DNA of 64,000 nt, taken from Aquanectria penicillioides. Its lineage: Eukaryota > Ascomycota > Sordariomycetes > Hypocreales > Nectriaceae. The notes below the pieces were generated by a model, which did no database searches, was not told where the DNA came from, and was given only the letters and a program-made list of their open reading frames with translations. The position numbers and the translations under genes were made by a program. Positions 58,359-64,000 of the stretch are shown here, one piece after another; the stretch's first letter is position 1, and each line of letters opens with the position of its first letter. The stretch covers positions 3,348,001 through 3,412,000 of the forward strand of contig PYIU01000002.1 of assembly GCA_003415625.1 (NCBI GenBank). The letters are read 5' to 3'.

Positions 58359-59320
58359 GCACTGGGCTGGCGCCACACAATGATGGCAAGATGTACGACT
58401 TGAGGTTATTGAATCCATGTATTCCACGCATGTCTCACGTGGCAATTTTGTTTCTTTTCGTTTCGGAGTCTGGGTTCGGTAATATGGCGTTTGGGCCGCG
58501 TGGATGTCCACGCTAAGCGGTATTTTGCATAGCTTTTTTTGGTCATACGTATTCGTTTCTCCCCATGTATTTGGATTTAGCATGGTGGTGAGTGTACATG
58601 GGTGTGTGTGTATAGGTGCCAACAATGATGATCATCGCCATTGTTCTATTCGTTACATGCGAAGAGAGAGAGTATTTGTCTGACTTGTGCGGTATTTTCG
58701 ACGTCGTTCTTCATGGATTACAAGGGACACTTGGGATCAAATGACCCTCAAGACTCAATCAGGTGTGGCCTATGGTTCAGACAGGAGGGCATTTAAAAGG
58801 GGAGGTGGGGGGTTCGGACATGCATGGGTAGTAACTTAGCTTATATGCTCCGCTGTCAATATCGGGCAACGACAAAAAAAGACAAGTGAATATAAATAAG
58901 ATCAACAAAAGAATCGTTCCCAATCAAGTCCCTCATCTTATTTGGACTTTCATCCACTGATTTGACAGGGGAATAGCACGTGCAGGCCCTCAACGGCGAG
59001 CGGCCCTGTCTGGAAGTGGGACGATTACGCGGATAGTGACGACGCATTGCTGCATGGGATGACAACCAGCCCGAGTCTGAGCCGTGTATAAACACTATGA
59101 ATTTCCTCCTTGCCCGATGTAAAAGAATGCCCCGTCTTAATAAACGCCCTCTGCCAAATGTGTCAAAACCCCTTCGAAGCGCGAACGATGTATATATACC
59201 CAAGCCCAGTCTGTCTTTGAGCCAGCAACCAACAACCAACGTAAAGACACGCACCAATTGCTAAGACGACCCCGAAACAGTATACATATGATATCAAACA
59301 CGGTGAGAGATGCCGCTGTT
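58359..59320. other. intergenic region between convergent genes
   Basis: 3' flanks of the fibroin-3-like gene (+) and the STIMATE-family gene (-). No gene recognised. Confidence 0.55.
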
Positions 59321-60483
59321 TTACTCCTTAGGTAGCAGCTGTGGCGAGACAATCTTTCCGGGAGCATTGCGGGCGCTTGAGCTGCTGCCCACAATTGTGC
59401 AGTCGTCATCACCATCTAGATCCGGATCGTACACGGTATCCTTGCTCTGAGGTCGAGGCGGCAGCTTGGTAGCTGCTTCCTCATCGCTTTCGGTGTCAGT
59501 CTCAGCATCGACCAGTCGGACTCTAGACGTCTCATCTTCGCTGTCGTCATATCTACGGCCAGCATCATCGGGATCCTCCGAGGGTAGACGTTCGTGATCG
59601 GTCTCCTTCTTCTTGATGAAAGAGTCGATGATGTAATATTGCATGGCATTCATGATGAGAGGGAAGATCATCATGACAAAGGCAATTTGGAGTTTCTCGT
59701 TGCCCTCTGTCCAGCCCAGGGCCCAATCGCCAACCTTGGATATCCAAGGCATCATGACGAAAATGATGAGAACACAGATCTTCATCCCAAAGAGACCACA
59801 AAAGTAGATGACGGACTGTTTGAGCCACCACCAGGCATTTGGGGGGTGTCCGTAGTGGCCGGACTGAACAGATTCATGAGGTTGGCCAAAGGGCGTGAAA
59901 CGGGCGAGTCCAGTTAGGATGCGGAGGAGTATGATGAGGATGGGGATTCCCAGCGTGGTCTAAGCAGTAGGTTGTTAGTTTCAGAAGCGTAAGAACGTAG
60001 GGACGTGTGCACAACACATACATCAATGGCCAGGTTGAGGAGATAAAAAGAGCATGGGTTTGGGGTGTAGTCATCATCGGATCGAGCTGTCCTAGCGGAC
60101 GGGTCGACCTGGACAGAGAAGCGACCGCTGGTCAACATGGACATGAAGATGTTCGCGATATGCACCAGCACCGAGCCGAAGACTTGCTTGGATACATCGA
60201 AGAACCAAATCTTAACCGGCCGTTGAGGTCGTTCTCGCCATCGTTTGTAGACCAAGGACAGGAGAGCCAGCCCACCGAGGGCAGCCTGAACAATTAGAGC
60301 GAATGAGCCCAGAAGCTGACACTCGCCGGAACCTTCATCGTAGATGGAATCTGGGCCTGAGGAGGCGGTAGGGTCGGGAGATGCGGAGGCTATGGCGGTG
60401 GAAGCCATGCTGACGGCGGCAGCTACCGAGGAGACATGATCGAGAGCGGAGGAGACAGGTTCGACGCCCGGTGGAGGGAGCAT
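59321..60483 (-). CDS. STIMATE-family (TMEM110-like) vacuolar/ER membrane protein
   Basis: Two exons on the minus strand (60022-60483 and 59321-59959) give 366 residues. The first in-frame ATG is at 60483 (MLPPPGVEPVSS); the frame is open further upstream but without an ATG. Family features: CQLLGSFALIVQAALGGLALLSLVYKRW, the block RPVKIWFFDVSKQVFGSVLVHIANIFMS, NPCSFYLLNLAIDTTLGIPILIILL, then WWLKQSVIYFCGLFGMK and three further helices. The C-terminal 100 residues are acidic and cytosolic-looking. Human STIMATE acts at ER-plasma membrane junctions in calcium entry. Fungal relatives are annotated as vacuolar membrane proteins, role unclear. No frame break. Confidence 0.88.
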
Positions 60484-61548
60484 GGGGAGAAGGGGGAGAG
60501 GGAAACGCGGGGTTTCCAAGGAATTATACAGCGGAAGAGTCGAGGAGAGGTTCGAAGGGGGAGCGACGGAGAATGGAAAAGAGATTAGATGGCGTCGGAT
60601 AGTGTGGCCGTCGTTGATGTCGGGCGTGGTGTTTCAGAGCGCTCCTCCGGAGGAAAGATCGCCGTGGCCGAGGAGAGAGAGAGAGAGCGCGGGCAAGGGT
60701 CCGGGCAAGAAAGCCGAGGGAATCTGGGGGGGAAAGGGGAAATGGCAAGTCTAAAGCAGCATGTGAAGAAGCGAAAAGAAGCAAAAAAAAGGTTACAAAA
60801 TTCGACAAAGATGGTGTCGGGAGGCAGTAGAGGGGAGAAGAGAAGAAAGGGACGTGAAGTAATGACGGAAAGGACGTGTTGGCGGTTTGCCTACTGGCGG
60901 CGCCTAGAGTGTGAACTAGAGCCAGAGCCAGAGTCAGAACCAGTGCAGTGTGGCTGAGATGGCTAGACATCACCAGACCCACCTCGAGTCTCAGGGCAGT
61001 CAGGCATTCTGAGGGGGGACTGTGGACAGGAGCACACAGCGGCAGCACCACAGCAATAGGCTCCAGCAGCCTCTGCGATGCGAGTGGCGGAACTACTCCT
61101 CAGCCACAATTACAAACTCCCTTTCTGGGCGTTAAGCCACACCAGTTGCAACCTAGCGCACGAGCTAAAGCCACCGTCCACAGTCATCGACTCATCGCAT
61201 CGTCTCGTCTGGACCTTAGGTGAGTGGGCAGTGCTTTGACCACTGCCTTCGGGTCAACGTGGCTCCGTTCTCCAAACCTGTCCCCACCGCCCACCACCTA
61301 CCTACCTACCTTAGGTACCTACCTACCTACAGGTTTGCTGGGACGAAGCCCACCGGAGGGTACGTACCTCTCATGCCTGACTGCCCATGTCGCTGCAGCC
61401 TCACAACTAAGGCCAATTCGAACAAGGAACCGCCAAAAAAGTCGAAGTCTCACGAATTCCGTATCGTCGCGCAAAGCACACGACGAGACGTTCGACGACC
61501 GCACAACCACATCCCCACCCGTGGACCCTCCTCTCTTCCCATTCCGCC
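60484..61548. other. shared upstream region of divergent genes
   Basis: Lies between the starts of the STIMATE-family gene (-) and the mitoribosomal gene (+). Purine-rich at 60540-60880. An ACCT/AGGT repeat lies at 61297-61331. Confidence 0.55.
61297..61331. repeat. CCTA repeat with central palindromic AGGTACCT
   Basis: CCTACCTACCTACC, then TTAGGTACCT, then ACCTACCTAC. The centre AGGTACCT is a perfect palindrome flanked by CCTA units on both sides, about 220 bases before the mitoribosomal gene start. Confidence 0.75.
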
Positions 61549-62538
61549 ATGCTTAGACCCAGGTTGAGAGTTCCGCGCCTGGCTTCCAGCCTTGGCCTGC
61601 GTGCTACTGTCAATGCCCGCCGCTCCATTCACAATGTCCCCGAGCTGCCCGCACGACTACTCCCAGGGCGTCCCCAACCTCATGAGCCCTGGCGGCTTCA
61701 ACTTGGCATGGACCGAGTACATGAAGCTCATGATCGAGAAGCTCAACGCTCTGACCGTCGGTACGTCCATCTCCCCGCTACCAATTGGCCCTCGAAATAT
61801 CTCCAGTCTCGTGTGGAATGGCCTGCAAGAATCGTCGAAGTGGTCCGACAGGCCGGCTCCCTTGTCATTGTTGCGTCTGGTTGCTAACACCCAATCTCTC
61901 TGCAGGCACTGAGCTCGAGGACAAGGACACCAAGACCATTGCCCTCATGACTGCCCGCGAGCCCAACCAGGCCCCATCTTCAACTATGCCTCCATGGCCC
62001 ACAACAACCACTTCTTCTTCCAGGGCATCTCCCCCACCGGTTCTCCCATGCCCGATGTTCTCCGCGCGGAGCTCGAAGCCTCCTTCTCTTCCATTGAGAC
62101 CCTCCGCCGCGAATTCGTCATCACCGCGTCCGCCATGTTCGGTCCCGGTTTCGTCTGGCTCGTCAAGGCCGGCCCCGGCGACTACCGTCTCCTGCCCACC
62201 TACCTCGCGGGCTCCCCTACCCCGGCGCCCACTGGCGTGTCCAGAGCACCGACATGAACAATGTTGGTAAGGATGGCTCTGCCAAGAACTTCTTCCGTAA
62301 CCAGGTCAGCGGCTCCCGCAACCGAGACGATGCCCTCCCCCCAGGTGGTGTCGACCTGGAGCCTCTTCTGTGCCTCAACACCTGGGAGCACGCCTGGCTG
62401 CTCGACTGGGGCGTCGGTGCTGGCGGTCAGGGTGGCAAGATGGCCTATGCTGAGTCGTGGTGGAACCTCATCGACTGGCAAAACGTTGCCCAGCGATCAG
62501 GCGTGCTACGACCGGACTTCAAGTCGGCCTCGAGTTAA
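61549..62538 (+). CDS. mitochondrial small-subunit ribosomal protein mS42/mS43, SOD-like (apparent frameshifts)
   Basis: Exon 1 (61549-61760) and exon 2 (61906-62538) are joined across a phase-1 GT-AG intron. About 281 residues result if one extra C is removed at 61648-61650 and one C is restored at each of 61972-61975 and 62214-62217. The MLRPRLRVPRLASSLGLRATVNARRS start is a typical mitochondrial presequence. The body is an Fe/Mn-superoxide-dismutase fold: SPGGFNLAWTEYMKLMIEKLN, MAHNNHFFFQGI, SASAMFGPGFVWLVK-like helix and NTWEHAWLLDWG. The metal-ligand Asp of DxWEH is Asn here and the first SOD His is absent, as expected for the non-enzymatic mitoribosomal paralogues (yeast Rsm26/Mrp1). 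Which of the two it is needs alignment. Confidence 0.85.
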
Positions 62539-64000
62539 AGATGATGAGAAGAATGGAAAGATAAAAGAAGATCCCGGGACACGATGCGATGCACTAAGCA
62601 AGGTTAGACGGTAGGTGTGGCATTTGTAAGATAATTGTACTCTCTGCATATACACGCGGGAAAAAATGTACCAATTGATGTGATAGTACGAGTGTCCAGA
62701 CTCGAAATCGACCTAGCTGCTCTACATGTTTGCATTGGCCTTGTGAAATGAACACATGAAATGCAGTCTTGGAAGCTCGAGCATAGGTGCCTACTGTCCG
62801 TTTAATTTTGAAGATCCCCAAGGCAGCTACACCCTAGGATTAGTCTTCAAGTAGGCGCCCATTCCAATACCCCGGCCACACGAACCACTCCAATCGATAG
62901 TAGTGACGTTAGCAGGCAGACTTTCGTTTTTGCATATATTCGGAGATGGATTCGAATTCATCTCCTTTGGCCTTTCGACGGTCCACGCAAGTAGTCAGTT
63001 TGTCAACCAATGCCAAAGAGGGCCACTTGACTTCCGAATATTTCAAGCCGTGGTCGAAGTGCCAACGCCTGCATCAAGTATGTGAGTAGATACATAGCAC
63101 ACCTATCTCCTTCCTCGTAGCAAAGCCGTACCTAACTACCTTTAGATTGTTTATATTGCCTCTTCTTAACCAGCACAAGGCTTATTTGCTAGGAGGGCAT
63201 CCCAAGCCTTCGCTTGCTCGCGAAATCGTTCCCTTACATTGGCAGCTGTGCTTCCCCCTTAAGCTTATATTCGATTCCACACCTAAGGCTTACCAATGCT
63301 CACTTTCGTCCGAACAGCCCAGACATGTGACAGTACAAATGATGGCTCTTCGAGCTCCTTATGCATTTCACGAGGTAGCCCTCAATTCGGTACCTCCTGC
63401 GTTGATGACGGTAGCAGAGAATACGGTTGAGTAATCCGGGATATTTCTTGGGAAATGTTGAGGAACTCTTGAGCAAAGGTGAAGTTTTATGGTGTCTAAG
63501 CGACATCAATCCCGCTAGTTTCTACCCATCCAGGGGCATCCATGGTTTGACGACTAAGAAGTGGTCCAACATACTTTCCATAGGATCGACAATAGAAGCA
63601 TCTATTCCAATCACTTCTCTCTCGGTGCCTCGACATTTGATCATAGTTCCTCACTTGGGTCTTTCCACCGAAGGACTTGATGCGATGTACAGCAGGTCGT
63701 GGAAGTTGCGAATCTGTCCAGGCCAATTACTTCAACGGATTCATAGCCGTAGACCGTATTCCTCTTCTCTTTTATCCTCTCTTCCATCAACAATCATCCG
63801 TCGGCGAAATTCCTTCTCGCAGTATCTCATTTTATCTCTTGGCTCCCATAATATTCATCCTCTCGTCGCTTTTTTCTTTGCCATCCTTTTCACGCTTAAA
63901 CCGTCGTTCATCTCCCCGTTCATTGTCAATGCATCCCATGCCCTCCATATTCCATCCCTTCTTCTTAATATCCCTTTCGCGTCACTACCCAGCCGTTCAA
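62539..64000. other. AT-richer intergenic region to window end
   Basis: 3' flank of the mitoribosomal gene followed by about 1.3 kb without a supportable gene. Short frames at 63147-63434 (+) and 63496-63726 (-) have no recognisable motifs. The last 250 bases are C/T-rich and could be the leader of a plus-strand gene beyond the window. Confidence 0.45.

Overview
The window is nuclear DNA from a filamentous ascomycete. The genes have short GT-AG introns (about 45-200 nt) with CTAAC/CTGAC branch sites and GTAAGT-like donors. Coding DNA is GC-rich with C/G-ending codons, and both strands carry genes. The protein set (NF-X1 and LYAR zinc-finger proteins, pyruvate carboxylase, MPC1, TRK, a fibroin-3-like protein) fits Sordariomycetes, most likely Hypocreales. 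That placement rests on protein resemblance recalled without a search.

Layout. 1-805: 3' end of a fungal transcription factor. 1709-2803: PEX10 peroxisomal RING ligase. 3417-5352 (-): LYAR-type nucleolar zinc-finger protein with a long poly-Asn tract. 5353-10946: gene-free, low-complexity DNA. 10947-12384: BEM46-type alpha/beta hydrolase. 13067-16667 (-): NF-X1-type protein with R3H domain. 16668-21692: AT-richer gene-poor DNA. 21693-22957: PGAP4-like glycosyltransferase. 24330-25094: mitochondrial pyruvate carrier MPC1. 25095-30530: gene-free DNA with a palindromic tandem repeat. 30531-34919: pyruvate carboxylase, 11 exons including 8-, 12- and 26-nt microexons. 35452-35895 (-): possible small gene. 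37957-40751: TRK potassium transporter, 10 exons. 41343-42212 (-): membrane RING-H2 protein. 44397-46265 (-): plasma-membrane Na+/H+ antiporter. 50052-50747: unknown conserved-looking small protein. 53473-54132: RCR-like membrane protein. 56847-58358: fibroin-3-like Cys-rich membrane protein. 59321-60483 (-): STIMATE-family membrane protein. 61549-62538: SOD-like mitoribosomal protein mS42/mS43. 62539-64000: no supported gene.

Functionally this is a housekeeping segment, not a cluster. The only pathway pairing is MPC1 (pyruvate import into mitochondria) next to pyruvate carboxylase (pyruvate to oxaloacetate), separated by 5.4 kb on the same strand. TRK and the Na+/H+ antiporter, 3.6 kb apart on opposite strands, both handle monovalent cations. 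I see no biosynthetic cluster, CRISPR array, prokaryotic operon, intact transposon or convincing tRNA.

A strong technical pattern runs through the window. Several conserved genes (pyc, the mitoribosomal SOD-like gene, the PGAP4-like, NF-X1, RCR-like and fibroin-3-like genes) are broken by single-base shifts, mostly in short C/G runs. Their exon phases close exactly once each shift is allowed for. I read these as sequencing or assembly indels rather than pseudogenes. I found no convincing previously undescribed system. The most interesting real features are the pyc microexons, the CCTCTAGAGG tandem repeat, the poly-Asn insert in the LYAR protein and two unrecognised small genes.
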